From positions 37,022,611 to 37,086,610 of the forward strand of contig NC_044555.1 in NCBI RefSeq assembly GCF_007565055.1: DNA of 64,000 bases, read 5' to 3'. The DNA comes from Rhinopithecus roxellana (taxonomy: Eukaryota; Chordata; Mammalia; Primates; Cercopithecidae). Under the pieces are notes generated by a model. That model saw only the letters and a list, made by a program, of their open reading frames with translations. It did no database searches and was not told the DNA's origin. Numbering within the stretch: the first letter of the stretch is position 1; every line of letters begins with the position of its first letter. Shown here piece by piece: positions 24,711 through 38,029 of the stretch. The translations under genes and the position numbers were made by a program.

Positions 24711-25008
24711 GGCCAGGTGTGTTGGCTCACGCCTGTAATCCCAGCCCTTTGGGAGGCCGAGGTGAGTGAATCACCTGAGGTCAGGAGTTCGAGACCAACC
24801 TGAACAACATAGTGAAACCCTATCTCTACGAAAAATACAAAATTTGCTGGGCGTGGTGGCACATGCCTGTAATCTCAGCTACTTGGGAGGCTGAGGCAGG
24901 AGAATTGCTTGCACGCAGGAGGCAGAGGTTGCAGTGAGCCAAGATCACGCCATTGCACTCCAGCCTAGGTAACAAGAGTGAAACTCTGCCTCAAAAATAA
25001 TAATAATG
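24711..25008 (+). mobile_element. AluS
   Basis: Full-length dimeric Alu from GGCCAGGTGTGTTGGCTCAC to a TCAAAAATAATAATAATG tail, with perfect 15-bp target-site duplications ATAATTTTGATAAGT (24696-24710 and 25009-25023). Divergence and sequence type suggest AluS, older than the AluY copies in the window. Confidence 0.95.
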
Positions 25009-25084
25009 ATAATTTTGATAAGTTTGATTTCCCTGAATTAAACCATCTCATAGATGAATGGTCTCAATCCCTGAACTTGGATTT

Positions 25085-25205
25085 TGGATAGTTACAAAAG
25101 AGAAAGCTGTACAGCATATTGGTTGAGATCCTGGGCTTGGGGAGTCAGATAGACCAGGATTAGAATCCTGCTCTGGCTCTTTACTACTTTAACACAGCCT
25201 TTGGC
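25085..25205 (+). mobile_element. MIR SINE
   Basis: 'cagcatattggttgagatcc', GGGCTTGGGGAGTCAGATAG and 'agaatcctgctctggctct' follow the tRNA-derived head of MIR. The tRNA-like A/B-box remnant belongs to the SINE and is not a tRNA gene. Confidence 0.75.
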
Positions 25206-28200
25206 TTACAAGACATAATACTTATTTGTATATTTTGTTTTTGTTTCATTTTGATTTTGTGACCCAGCCCAGGGCGGGATCATTGGTTGCTAGTAGTCCA
25301 GAACTTCACCATCAGAGGTCCTCAGAGGTGAAAATAACAAAACTGCTTCAATTACTTAAGGAACCATTTTGCTTCAGCTTTAGCAATCCATGTGACGGTG
25401 TTGTGTGAAAGAACAGAAAAATGCCAGAGTTTGGTGGAAAGGAGTGGGTTCTATAATAAATCATCCTAACTAGAAAGCTTGTGGCTCCAGTGTCCGTAAA
25501 AACAGGAAACTGACTGAAATCAGCCCTTGTTTTCTTTTTGAATTTCTTTCTGGCTCTGATGTATAATGTGTATAATGTCTTTTTGTTTCATGTAATCTCT
25601 ATGGTCCATAACCAAAAATGATATTTGTCTTCAAAGATAGCATTAAATTGCAAAATTATGCTACTTGGAGAAAATAAGAAAAATTGATTTGCAAGTCAAC
25701 TGAAGACCCAATTATTTCTGTGGAATCTACTATGTATATACTACAATATAGATAATGAGCAAGAACAATAAAGGGCTTTTTAATACACTTTGCTCCAATG
25801 TAGTTATAACAGAAGAAACTATCTGTGAGGTTACAATGGAGGATATAGACTTAATGCCATGCCTCTAGCAATCCAAGACCCTCATCTGCAAGAATGGAAA
25901 TAGGTTGTGATGAACTATATTGGTGCCATAAACCTGGGTATAAATGGTTTAAGAGTGTCTCTGAAGGTCAGTTGCTTTCCTTAACACTCAGGCATACATA
26001 GAAAATTCATTTCTACCCAGAAGCCTCTCAGATTTTGAATTAGGATTTCAAGTGCTCTTTATTTTCTCCAGACTATTTGCTTCTTCATCTTCTGTCAAAA
26101 TTTTTGTTGAGTTAGAAGACTATAAGAGCATCTGAAGGAGAAAAAAGTCTTCTTTATGAACTATTAATGCCATGTCTCACATCAAACATTTCATTAAGTC
26201 ATACTATGTGAATATATAATGACATCTAGTATTCTATGACTTCTTAAATTACTTATTGAATTACTTGTCAATGAATAAGTTATATGATTATTGATTAATT
26301 TGACATTTATCACTAGTAGTAACATGGTTTGTGTCTGAGCTTGTGCACATATACAAATATGTCCACAAATGCAAATAATTTTAAAATATATTTTATAAAT
26401 CAAAGTGTAGCTGTAACTCAATGCATACTTAAGGTTATAAAAGAATTTTAAGCATATCTAAAAACACAGAAAAGATTATTTTAGCACAAAAGTCACATAA
26501 TATATGTACATAATTCAAGTGAATGACTCAAAAGTGATTTCATAAAACTTAGTCCTTTTTACCACCAACTAACAGAAAATTAGTAGGAAACCAACTGAAA
26601 AGAATTAGATCTTACTGGATACCATGTAATACATTTTCTAGGGAAAAATATGCTACAAGACATCTTCTTCAAGGTTTCAATACCTGGAGAAAATATATAT
26701 TGGAGACCATGACATAGCAGTGAATTAAACCATTATTTATTCACATAATAACTTAATATCTATGGCTGTCACCATGAGGATGGACTAGGATAGGCCCCTT
26801 TGACTAGAATGAATTACTGAATGTCAAGTAAAAGAATCTAATCAATTTCTTTGCAATACTTAATTTTGGTAAAAAGTCAAGATACACAGTCATTTATTAT
26901 TAAATGTTGATTGTAGTCTACTACATATGACTATGTTTTCACTTAAAAGTATAATTCTACGTGTCACTTGTAAAATTTTAATACAAAGTCTTATTTTCTG
27001 AGAAGATGGTAAGATAAAGTTCAAGGTTTTGGACTTGTGCAGGTTTTATTTATATTATGGAAAGGGGATGACTGGAAGCAGAAATAATTCATCTTGCACA
27101 GAGGATCCATCTAGTAAGTGATAGAGTATTCTATTATTGCAAAGTTTAAGGGATTATACATCTTGAGATGTAAAATGTAGTAAAAATGCTCTCCACCAAC
27201 AAATTACCCACGAATCCCCATTTGAATTGTTCACTGACATTAAACAGACATTTCTATTTTAAAAGACAATAAGACTGACTGATAAAAATTCTATGACCTT
27301 TCCTTTTCCTCTTTCTTCCACAACAAAAATGGTGTACTTCAAAATGTCAAGGAAAGCATAAGAACTTAATCTTGAATCTGTCATATGAGTTGATGAATTC
27401 GTTGCCAATATAGTACTGGCAGTCGTTAATGTACATGAGAGCATCCCATCTATATTTGCTGTGTCAATTAAGTAAAGAAAAAAGCAGAGCTAAAACCTAT
27501 CATTGGAAATTCAAAACAACAACATTTTACTTTAAAATTGGATTTCTATGTATTTTCTCCTTAGATTTCATATATTAGGATTCTTTTGATATATTATTCA
27601 CACATTAGAAGCTAGTACTTTTTATCAGAAAAAATAAAAATACAGGTACTAACTTTGATACATTTCTGATATGTGCTCAGGGGTGTCTAATTAGCTTTTA
27701 ATACCATGTCTCCTGTGTTGTCATATTCTGAAAAATAATGAATGAGTTTATTAAGGTAAGTTGCAGAGTAACTTCACATAACAGATGAAGATGACAGAAA
27801 TAACTTCATGAATTCCTGTAATGTGGAAAGGAAAAGAAAATAACTATCAAGACTATGAACTTATTTTATAAAGCAACTTTTTTGAGATTTCTTCTGACAT
27901 TATTACAGTTCTTAAAACAAATATAAATTAAAATTTGACATGATTCTGGATTTAATAAAATCTGTTTAAACAATTTTTTAGGCTCTTTTTTAATGTTTAA
28001 GAAATTTTCTAATATTTTGATTGTGTTGAGAATAGTTCTAGTGTAGAGTTGGGGTCAGTGGGAAAAAGAGTATAAAGCTTCATATTCTAAGTCATTTTCT
28101 CTGTGGTTGTTCTTTGTAATCCCTACAAATTTATTATTTTCAAGCTAATTATTATTTACTTCTATATAAAAGTAGCTTCCCTGTATCTAACCCAATGGGA

Positions 28201-29260
28201 ATTAGATGATATGTTTATGTACTCTGTCTGTAGTTGGATTATTTCATGTTTCTGAGAAGCAAGTAACCTAGACACAATAGTAAAAAAACACGTACCAAAT
28301 TGAAAACGAGTGTTCTTTGTATCCTCTTCAGCTCTGTTTTCACTAAGTCTTTACTAATGTATCTTCATATTCTCTTTGGTTTGATTAATACTATTTATAA
28401 GTTCTCTTTCCTTCAAAGAGCTCAAAAATCAAAACAAGTAGAAACGAACTACTAAACATTTGGAAATAGTTGAAAAATTTAAGTAAAAAAGGAAAAGAAG
28501 CAGAAAAAGAATATTTTTTAAAAGGAAAGATGAAGGGAAAACATTTCCACCTATTCATCATATTAGCTGGCAACGCTGTATAATAGGAAATAGCCCTATT
28601 CCTGCTTTTAGAAGCAGTAATAGACAGTGCTCTGTTACTTTCCTGAATACTCCTATCAGATTTATCCTCATTATTTTATTTTCCTTCCATTCAACATTAT
28701 TAATTATTATTTGGGGCTATTACTTCTGTCATTGGCCCTTTTCTTTATTCCTTATTCACCACTGAGTTTATTTCACAGACATTAATGTTAAAAGACAATA
28801 TAGGAGTAGCTTACAATCAAAATGTTCATGAGAAATTAATTTGTCTTACTTATTTATCAAGTATCATTAATTTTCTCTGCCTTGTTGATGTATTTATAAA
28901 ATCTATAAAAGTGATGATAAACAGCATTTCTATGATGCAATTCTATAGTACAACTATGGAAAATGTAAAGGATAAGATTTTATTTTTACAAGTGGTTAGC
29001 ACTACATATAATGTTGCTTAAACAAAATCCCCCTCATCTATTCCAGAGAGTGGAGGAGAAAAGCAGCCTATTACAAGGGAGAACTCAGACTGAGACAGAA
29101 GATACAGATTATGCTTCTCTGTCTTGACTTACTACCTGACCTTGATAAAATAATGTTAACAGCCACATTGTTAAATTAGCCTATAAAATAGTTAATGAAA
29201 CTTTCTTGCTTTGTGCTGCCTAATTATTAATTAAATAATAACTTTAATTTGCTTCTACAG
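25206..29260. other. unassigned AT-rich DNA
   Basis: Four kilobases in which I recognise no gene, RNA or confident repeat. All open frames are short and lack signatures. Confidence 0.4.
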
Positions 29261-29520
29261 GCATGAGGAAAGGTCCAGGTGGATATAATCTTCAAACATC
29301 ATAATTCATTAGCCTCATAGTCTGTAAGTCACAAATTATTCATTTATGGAGTCCCTGCTATATCTAGAATAACATGCCAAAATAATGTGCCTAGCATGGC
29401 GAAAGGTCCAGATGGATATGATCTTCAAACATCATCATTCATTAGCCTCATAGTCTGTAAATCACAAATTATTAATTTACTGAGTTCCTACTATATATAG
29501 AATGATGTGCCAAAACTTGA
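29261..29520. repeat. 133-bp tandem duplication, two diverged copies
   Basis: GAAAGGTCCAGGTGGATATA at 29268 recurs as GAAAGGTCCAGATGGATATG at 29401. The match continues through 'cattagcctcatagtctgta' and 'cacaaattatt' to about 29515. The copies differ at roughly one base in ten, so this duplication is old. Confidence 0.85.
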
Positions 29521-30649
29521 GGACCCAAAGAACTTAGGGGACAGGGATAAGAAAAAAAAAAAAATGTTTGTACAACCAGTTTTCAAGAATTTAAAATCTA
29601 ATTTAGGGCTAGAATACACAAAGTAAAGTTTTCTCATCTAGCTAAGTTTGTAAACACTCAGTTATATAGACATTGTCCAGACTCAACAGAGGATACACTT
29701 CAGTTTACATATAATATATAACTGAATGTCCAAAAATAGCATTGCATGCTATTGAGGTAGATATTAAATTTAGCAGTATTATTTTCACAAGCTTCTTGAT
29801 TAGAAATAATTTTTAAACGTTATTGCTAAAGGCACAAACAATGTATTTTCTGAAATCCAGACTGAAAAGTTCCATTAGATAATTCAAAACTAGTTTGGTA
29901 AAATTAAAAATTGTATTTAATGTGATTTTCTTTTTCTTTAAAGGCAAAGTCATTTCACATAAAGAAATACACGTAGATATATAACTTTAGATAAAACAGT
30001 TTATGTTTGTTCCCTTGTGATAATGTCCAATATGGATAATTCTGAAATAAAACTTAAAATGCCACTACAGGTTTAACAATTATTACTTCCTTTTCCCCCC
30101 ACTCTTTACCGTAATATTATCCACCATATCAAAGGGTAAGGTGAAAACTGACTCTGTAAAGCTATTCTGAAAGCAAGTCTGAATTTCTAAGTGCTTTTGG
30201 TTGATTTTTAAAATAGTAGAACCATATCGGCTTATACCAATATTCTTCAATTGATCTGTCATAAGTTCAATTCCACCTAACACTATACAAGGCAGATGGA
30301 ATTTCCAAAATGAATCTGACCTTAAAGTTTGGCCTTCCAAACAGCTTTGGTGCAAACTCATTTTGAAAATGGATTTTGCCTGAATGCTGTCTATTACACA
30401 TTTAAAATGAGACAGTTATTTGAGTTTCAAATCATGGCGTTTAGTCCCAAGCCAACTTCAGCAAACAGTCTTCATCGTGATTCTAATTATATAAAACACT
30501 TAATTTGATTAGAAATATCATGTTTGGTCAGCTACTTATCTTGGAAAATGTTTCATATTAGCAACTGGAGAGCATAAAATAAAAATAATTTCATCATCTC
30601 TCAGAAAAGATAAATGGAATAATATAACTACCTTCATATATTCTTTTCT
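29521..30649. other. unassigned DNA
   Basis: No recognised element. It contains a 92-codon minus-strand frame (30361-30083) of chance length with no domain. Confidence 0.4.
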
Positions 30650-32285
30650 CTTTTTAGAGTTTATTTTCTTCTATTTTTATTTTAAATTCAGGTCATACAT
30701 ATGCAGGTTTCCTACCAAGGTATATTGTGTGATGCTGAGGTTTGGAGTATGAATGAACACATCACCCAGCTAGCGAGCATAGGACCCAGCAAGTACTTTT
30801 TCAACCCTTGCACCCCTCCCTCAGTCCCCCCTCTTGAATACTTTAGTGTCTGTCGTTCTCATCTTTATGTCCATCAATGTTTACCTCCCACTTATAAGTA
30901 AGAACATACAGTAGTTGGATTCTATTTCTGCATTTGTTCACTTAGGAAAATGGCCTCCAAATGCATTCACATTGCTGCACAGGATATGATTTTGTTCCTT
31001 TTTTACAGATTCACAGTATTCCATGGGATAATGTATGTACCACATTTTCTTTAACATATCCACTGTTTATGGGCATCTAGGTTGATTCCACATCTTTGCC
31101 ATTGTGAAACAGCACTGCAATGAATATATGAGTGCATGTGTCTTTTTGGTAAAATGATTTATTTTCCTTTGGGTCTAGACTCAGTAATGGGATTGCTAGG
31201 TTGAATGGTAGTTTTTTTAGTTTTTTTTTTTTTTTTTTTTTGATAATCCTTGAAACTGCTTTCCATGGTGGCTGAACTAACTTACATTCCCCCCAACTGT
31301 ATATAAGCATTTCCTTTTCTCTGCAGTCCTGCAACAATTATTTTTTAACTTTTTAATAAAAGCTATACTGACTCTTGTGAGATGGTATTTTATTGTGATT
31401 TTGATTTGCTTCTATCTGATGACTACTGATGTTGAGTATTTTATCAGATGCTTGTTGACCACATGTATATCTTCTTTTGAGAATTTTCTGTTCATGTCCT
31501 TTGCCTACTTTTTAGTGGAGTTATATGTTTTTTGCTTCATGAGTTGTTTAAGTTCCTTAGAGATTCTGGATATCATCCCATTGTTAAATTTGTGTTTGTG
31601 AATATTTTCTCCCATTCTTTAGGTTGTCTGTTTATTCTGTTGATAGTTTCTTTTGCTATGCAGAAGCTCTTTAGTTTAATTCGGTCACACTTGTCAATTT
31701 TGGTTTCAGTTGTGATATAGTTCTTCTCTATTTCTAACTACTGGTGGGCTGCTCAAAGCTATGGATTTGTACAGGTTGCAATTGCTTTAGAGGACTTAGC
31801 CATAAATTATTTTCCAAGGCCAATGTTAATAAGGGTATTTCCTAGATTCTCTTCCAGAATTTTTATAATTTGAGGTCTTACATTTAAGTATTTAATCTAT
31901 CTTTGGTTAATTTTTGTATACAGTGATAGATGCGAGTCCAATTTCACTCTTCTATGTGTGGATAGCCAGTTTTCCTAGTACCATTTGTTGAATATGGAGT
32001 TATTTATCCATGGCTTATTTTTGTCCTCTTTGTCAAAAATCAGATGTTGGTATGTGTGTGGTTTTATTTCTGAGCTCTCTAGTCTGTTACATTGGTCTTT
32101 GTGTCTATTTTTGTATGGGTATCATGCTGTTTTCATTACTGTAGCTTTGTAGTATAGTTTGAAGTCAGGTAATGTGATGCCTTCAGTTTTGTTCTTTTTG
32201 CTTAGAATGGCTTTGACTATTCAGGCTCTTTCTTGCTTCCATATTATCTTCATACATTTTATTTAGTTTATGTTGAATTTCATAT
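30650..32285 (-). mobile_element. L1 (L1PB/L1MA class), 5'-truncated, antisense
   Basis: Read on the plus strand this is reverse-complement L1. The 3' UTR comes first (30650-30930, including 'cccacttataagtaagaac'), then ORF2 backwards ('ttccatgggataatgtatgt', 'gatgttgagtattttatcag', 'ttttgctatgcagaagctct'), to about 32285. A 49-bp non-L1 segment interrupts it at 31721-31769, with collinear L1 sequence on both sides. A T run (31218-31240) lies inside. No intact frame. Confidence 0.85.
31721..31769. repeat. inverted copy of L1 flank inserted in the L1 (arm 1)
   Basis: This 49-bp stretch is not L1. Its reverse complement matches 32301-32345, just outside the L1 5' boundary. The first 37 bases (CAAATCCATAGCTTTGAGCA...) are exact, followed by the rest with a 5-nt indel. 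The L1 is collinear on both sides, so the piece was added after or during insertion. Confidence 0.9.
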
Positions 32286-32300
32286 AAAAGTAAATAAATT

Positions 32301-32345
32301 CAAATCCATAGCTTTGAGCAGCCCACCAGTAGTTAGAGAAGAAAC
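32301..32345. repeat. inverted copy of L1 flank (arm 2, likely source)
   Basis: Partner of 31721-31769, in opposite orientation and about 530 bp away. Because it lies in the flanking DNA beyond the L1 5' end, it is the likely template, and the copy inside the L1 the product. Confidence 0.9.
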
Positions 32346-33649
32346 AAGATACACACTTTAAAATTTTCTCTGATACCTGAGCTTCAGGACACCAACCAAC
32401 ATGACCCAGCCACTTATGCAGAGTAATTGCTAGCAATACAAATTAACAATTTGATTTAATTGCCTATTGGTTATTTATAAGCATTTTCCATGCTTGTGTG
32501 TTTCTATTTCCGACACCTGAAGACCAATGTCATGTTGTATAAAATTAGGGATGATTGTCCCAGTAAGTGAATATAATTTGCTCTAATGGATAGTGATAGG
32601 TAGTGGGGTCTAAATCCAACAATACCCCAAGGCAGGAAACAGTATTAATGCAATGTAATGCTTCCAACATTTGGAAAAGAACTAACTTTATTTGTATGCA
32701 ATCTCATGAATTGGATTATGTGCTCCTACTTGTTTTTATATAGCCTTGTCTCAGTCTCCAAGCTCAAATTACTCAATTAAAAAAAGGAACATTGTGACAG
32801 TTCACAGCTGCAAAGTCTGCATTGTGCTATCCCAACATGGATTAAGCTAATCAATACAGAGTGTAGCCTAAACTCTCTAAAATAGCAGAAGCGAATTTAA
32901 TAACTGTCTACTTAAGAAACAAGAAATTAATATAACATTTACTTAAGACAGTTATTTGAATAAGAATTTTCTATGTGGAAAGGTTGTCAGCTTAGTTTAT
33001 TGTTTTATTTGAAAAGATGATTTAAACATGAGTACAGGTCTTAGAATATTGAATTATGACTTCTTTTGTGAATATTGGGTTTTCATTTTAAAATAAATTT
33101 AAAGCATTAACCGTCCTCAACACCCACCCCCGCCAACCCTCCCACTACCCTTCTCAGCAAACTGAATAGGCAAAAATATTTCTATTTACTAGTTATGGAA
33201 ATTTATATGTAAGAGGGGACAATATAATGTAGAGTTTAAGAAAATGTCTAATCAAAAAACTGTGGAACTTTAGGCAAATATTTTGTACATTATAAGTCTT
33301 ATTTTCTGTACTTCTTTGGGCATAAATATATTTGTATAATTTATATATTCATATTTTGAAGTGGTTTTAGTTTTAGTTTGCTTTTTCTTTGTATGCCTTT
33401 AATTTTATCTACATTTCTTAGTATGGTTCTTTAAACATAATAAACACTGTATAAATGGTGGATATAGATACAGTATTCATTTTGCCCACAGTAAATCACC
33501 ATCTTTTATATACATATTCATATTTAACATCTTTAGAAAACCCTGAAGATGGTCTTTCTGGAATCAAGACCTGGTTATGCCAATTAATCTCTAGGAATCT
33601 CCTCAAATTACTGAAACAGACTTACTCATTTTCTTCTCTGTAATCAGGT
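32346..33649. other. unassigned DNA with a G-quadruplex motif
   Basis: No repeat or gene recognised except the C-rich tract at 33123-33150, listed separately. Confidence 0.4.
33123..33150 (-). other. potential G-quadruplex on the minus strand
   Basis: Five C runs on the plus strand (33123-33125, 33127-33131, 33137-33139, 33141-33143, 33148-33150) give five G runs on the minus strand with loops of 1, 5, 1 and 4 nt. This satisfies the G3+N1-7 rule and stands out in AT-rich surroundings. Confidence 0.65.
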
Positions 33650-33834
33650 AGGCCCTCATATCAATACATATCTCTATTACACAGTTTGTTCATGTTGCAT
33701 TACATATTTAAATTATTATGTCTTTCTTTCTTAATTGATTATGAACTTTACTCAAGCTGTCTTATTCAGCTCTGTATCCCTGGACCAAGAACAATGAGTA
33801 CATCCAGGACATTCAATGTTTGTTGAATAAATGA
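33650..33834 (+). mobile_element. L2 LINE 3' end
   Basis: Ends with AGCTCTGTATCCCTGGACCA, a diverged ACATCCAGGACATTCAATG block and TTTGTTGAATAAATGA, the usual L2 3' terminus. Confidence 0.65.
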
Positions 33835-36315
33835 CCTATGAATGTCAGCATTTTTCCCTTTGATGTTAATGGATACAATGTAGTGCTTTCTCTGAAAAAC
33901 TAACGGATTGGCAGAAACCAGAGGTCTATTAACTTACCAAAAGGAGCAAGAACTCACTTTTACTTATCTACTATAAGCAAGTCACAGGGCTAGATGCTTC
34001 CAGAGAACTTGTGGAATTCATCAATGTGTTAGTAGTACAAGGCACTGGGATCTTGGACTTGGATTATGGTGGGAGCTTGCCAGTTAACAAATGCAAATTT
34101 CCTACCTTACAAGACAAACTATGAAAATTGCATTCCACTGGCCATATATGCAGCCTCAGTGTTCCAGCTATCTCCAGTAATTTTTCAGCTATACAAAGAC
34201 CACAAATGGTTCTACTATGTATTAAACATGTCGTAGTTTAAGTAGTATAAATTCACTGTTTGTGCAAAGGCCGAGAAATACCTTCACATCTACATTTATT
34301 TTGGAGAAAGCTAATGTCACTTGGAGTGGGACATCAAATATTTAGAGCCTATCAACCACTCCAGTGTAGATATAAAACTAGAAGACAGCACTGTAAGGAA
34401 CTGAATCAAAAAGTAACTTGTATGAGTTGTTTGGTAGGGTTGAGTTTGAGTCCTCAGACACTATGACTATTTTCTTAAAAAAAAAACTTATGTTTCACAC
34501 TTTGGTGTGAACTAATTGGCTTAAGATTCTTACTGAAAGAGATGCAGCAACAAAGACATAAAAAGCCATCCATGCATTGCGTGACTCTTAAGTATGAGAA
34601 GTATTTAGAAACTTTGAAAACTTTGAGTGAATTTGAGGTCAAGTAATTGTGCAGCATACAGCTTCCACTACAACATATGTGGCAAAAATCAATGGATTCA
34701 CAGTTTAAGCAAAAATGCCCTAACAAAAATAAATAAATATATACATACACTCTTGAATTTAATGGAAAAGTTTTCATATGTTGTCAGATTTAGGTTTTGA
34801 AATTTACAAGGCTGAGATAATGTGAATGATCAATTATTAATGAAAGACTTTGAATATATTTTTCATATATATGCAATAAACTTTTTTATATATTTGTTTT
34901 CAGAATCATGGACTACCTCTGGTTTTCTTTAATAAATGTTAACTATTTCAGCATTACAATGAAATCTTGCAAATGTCTCAAGATTCAAATTGTATGACCT
35001 TGAAGTCATCTTTGTTTCCAAATAACTTTGTGTGTGAATCTTCCGGACAGATTAACTTTGAAAAAGGACCTCTATGCATGTCAAATATAACATAAGAATA
35101 AATCAAATTATTTTCTTATAATATTATATAAGTTTGACATATTTATATGACAACTTTCTTTTTTTCTTTTTTTCTATTTTGATAATTTTGGTACATACCT
35201 TCCTTGTAATTTATATAATGAGCACAAACAAAATCACTAAGATAATTGCTATAGCTATTCTCTTGTGGTAGGCGTCATCTACAAACATTTAAAATACAGC
35301 TCAAAAGTGAATTTCCAGTTGATTATAGCTTTGCTACTATGACCACTACTGGTCTACAAGGTGATTTTATTCTTATTTTTATGCCACCAGCTGCATAAAA
35401 GTAGATCAATTACTGCAAAACTTAGATATTAAATAGAGAAGGTAAGTATTAACTGTCAAATCGTGATCACTATTGTAAATATTTTAGAAACACACACACA
35501 CACACACAATATCTATCTATCTACACACATACATGTATTTATTTATGTGATACTGGCTAGAAATTAATGACCTCATTGTATTATAGTCTTAGCCTTACCA
35601 ACAAAGTACATTTAAAGAAACTTTTCTGCACAATGTTTCTAGTAGTTGCTTTTTGTTAGTCATTGTAAGTGTGATTTTCACACTGTTTGGAAAACTCAGG
35701 CCTGCTCCATTAACAGATGAAGTGTTATTGATCCGATACTTGCAGATTAGAGAGGAGCTCATTTTCACCCTTAAGATTTGTTATCATTTGGTTGCTTCTA
35801 GTCCAACAATGGATTGGAAAACATGCCTGTGCATGCAAAGCCCATTCGAGATAAATAGATTTCGATTTCCTTCAAATGCCTTGATTTTCACTTATTTTCA
35901 GACAGCTTTCAGTAATGAAAGCCTAGAGCACATTACTTTCAGATTCCTGATTATAGATGCAAGTATGATTTAAACTTAAGAAGCTACTTACACATGAATG
36001 AAATAAAAAAGCAATCTCAAAAAAAAAAGCAATCTCTCATGTTGGATGAAAAGTCACTCGAGGTCTAAAATTATGAACTTTGGTGTTCATTTGGAACTGA
36101 AGGCGGTTATTTCTATGCTTTGGGCTCTGAAAAAAATTGATTTTACATAAAATCAAGGTGGTTCCATGCATCCAATGTTGGGAAAATAATTCCTTGTCTT
36201 CATGCTAAAAAAGAAAAGAGGGGGTTTGGACATGTCAGAAATAGACTGAATTGTGTTTTCTTCCTTACCTGTAACTGATTGACTCTGAACCCCAGACCCT
36301 GAGAGATAGATAATA
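33835..36315. other. unassigned DNA
   Basis: No gene or interspersed repeat recognised. A (CA)9 microsatellite lies at 35491-35508, followed by ATCT repeats. The short direct repeat 'aaaaaagcaatctc' occurs twice near 36006-36035. Confidence 0.4.
35491..35530. repeat. (CA)9 and (ATCT)n microsatellite
   Basis: Nine CA units at 35491-35508, followed by a short ATCTATCTATCTACAC stretch. A candidate length-polymorphic site. Confidence 0.85.
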
Positions 36316-36317
36316 TA

Positions 36318-37340
36318 CAGTTGACCCTTGAACAACAAGAGAGTTAGGGGAACCAGCCTTTCTTACACTTGAAAATCCACATATAACTTTTGACTCCCCC
36401 AAAACATAACTACTAATAGCCTACTGTTGACTGAAAGCCTTACCGATAACATAGTCAATTAACACATGTACTATATACTGCATTCTTATAATAAAGTAAG
36501 TTAGAGAAAAGAAAACCTTATTAAGAAAATCATGAGGAAGAGAAGCTTCATTTACAGTACTGTATTGTGTTTCTTGATACTGTAAGTTTATCTTGTCTGT
36601 TTACAAGATGAATGATTTGTATGAAATGGTGGGCAATGCAGCTGCCAACCTTAATCTATGGCACATAGCAAGCAATTCAACTTTTTCCTGTAACGGCATG
36701 ACTTTGCTCTGCTTTTTGGGAGTACTTCCAGCATGACTACTGGCACTTTGTATGGCTCCCATGGCATTATTGAAGGTTTATGGTATTGCACTAAATATGA
36801 TGAAAAATACACAAGAACTGAAAGATCACTTTTTTACTACAATACACAATTTACTAGAGAGAGAACTGCTCACTTGGAGATGATTAGCATCACAGGGAAT
36901 TTAAAGGGGATACTTGCAACACTTCAGCTCACTGTAATAGAAATAAGAGGTGACTATGAAATTATTACAGTAGTACAGTGTTCACTACACTAAACTTTTG
37001 CAGTTATAATTTAATACAACATTTTTATGTTTGATTACATCACTCTCAACTGCAAATGGTGTCATGTATGGTCTGTGTTTCTGTGCGTAAATTTTGAGAA
37101 ATGTTAATATTTTATTAAAGATTGGTGTACAATTTATGGTAGTAAGTGATAAAATAGACTAGTATCTGTATTGTATGCATTCATGACATCTTTTTCTTAA
37201 TAATTTCAATTGTTGTAGGCTATACAGTTTGCAAGTTTTTCCAAATTATCAGATATTTCAAAAAAGTTTACAATATTCATTGAAAAAAATCAATGTATAA
37301 GTGGATCCATGCAGTTCAAACCCATCTTGTTTAAGAGACA
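36318..37340. mobile_element. Tigger2/MER2-like DNA transposon
   Basis: It starts CAGTTGACCCTTGAACAAC after a TA dinucleotide and runs through 'cttttgactcccccaaaac' and 'taactactaatagcctactg'. It ends with a decayed inverted terminus (ATAAGTGGATCCATGCAGTT, 'caaacccatcttgttt'). At about 1 kb it is far shorter than an autonomous copy. The 86-codon frame at 36733-36993 shows no transposase motif I can identify. Confidence 0.8.
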
Positions 37341-38029
37341 AGCATAGGCCGAAAGCAAATGCTATTGTCAGATCCTGAAATGAAAATGGAGACTTTCCAA
37401 GGCAGCCGAACGAGAACAGCCCAAAGTTAAAGTGGATCCCAACTCAAACTTTCAACACTGATAATAATTTGCTGGTTTTCGATGAGAATAAAGTACTTTA
37501 TGTTTTTTTCTGTCATTGAAGATGTTAATAAGTGTGTGTTGCTTAATTGAACTTTACTTTCAAAAAATATCACAGATAATTTATATATGCTAAATTGCTA
37601 TCAAAAGACTGAATGGAACAAAGTATATAAACCAAATTAGGCTAATTGTCACCTGAAACTAAACAATTAATTTGTCCTGGCTGTCGACAACCTCTACTCA
37701 GATAATAAAACCGCCTTCCCTCAGGAAATTTCTAAAAATGAGTTCTTTCAATATCTTGACTTACGTCGCTGCTCATGGGCTTATAGCAGGAAATTCACTT
37801 TGAGTAAATTTCTGAGTAGCGAAAATTATTTCCAAAGCAATTTTGGGGAAATTTAATGCTTGATAAAACATTAGTTATTTAGTACAGAATGCTGTCTCGA
37901 ACAGGTAGGAATAATTTCATTACTCTATGACTCATACAGGCATCAACTGTCAGCTCTATTACACAAGCCACAAAAAGAAAAAAATATATCTTCTCACGCA
38001 AGACATTAGGATTTAAATCTCCTGTAATT
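37341..38029. other. unassigned DNA
   Basis: No recognised element or gene. Confidence 0.4.

Noticed and set aside
25085..25205. tRNA-like A/B-box sequence
   Set aside because: It is the head of a MIR SINE, diverged and without a cloverleaf-compatible body.
30083..30361. 92-codon minus-strand frame
   Set aside because: Several frames of this length are expected by chance in 64 kb at this base composition. No domain is recognised.
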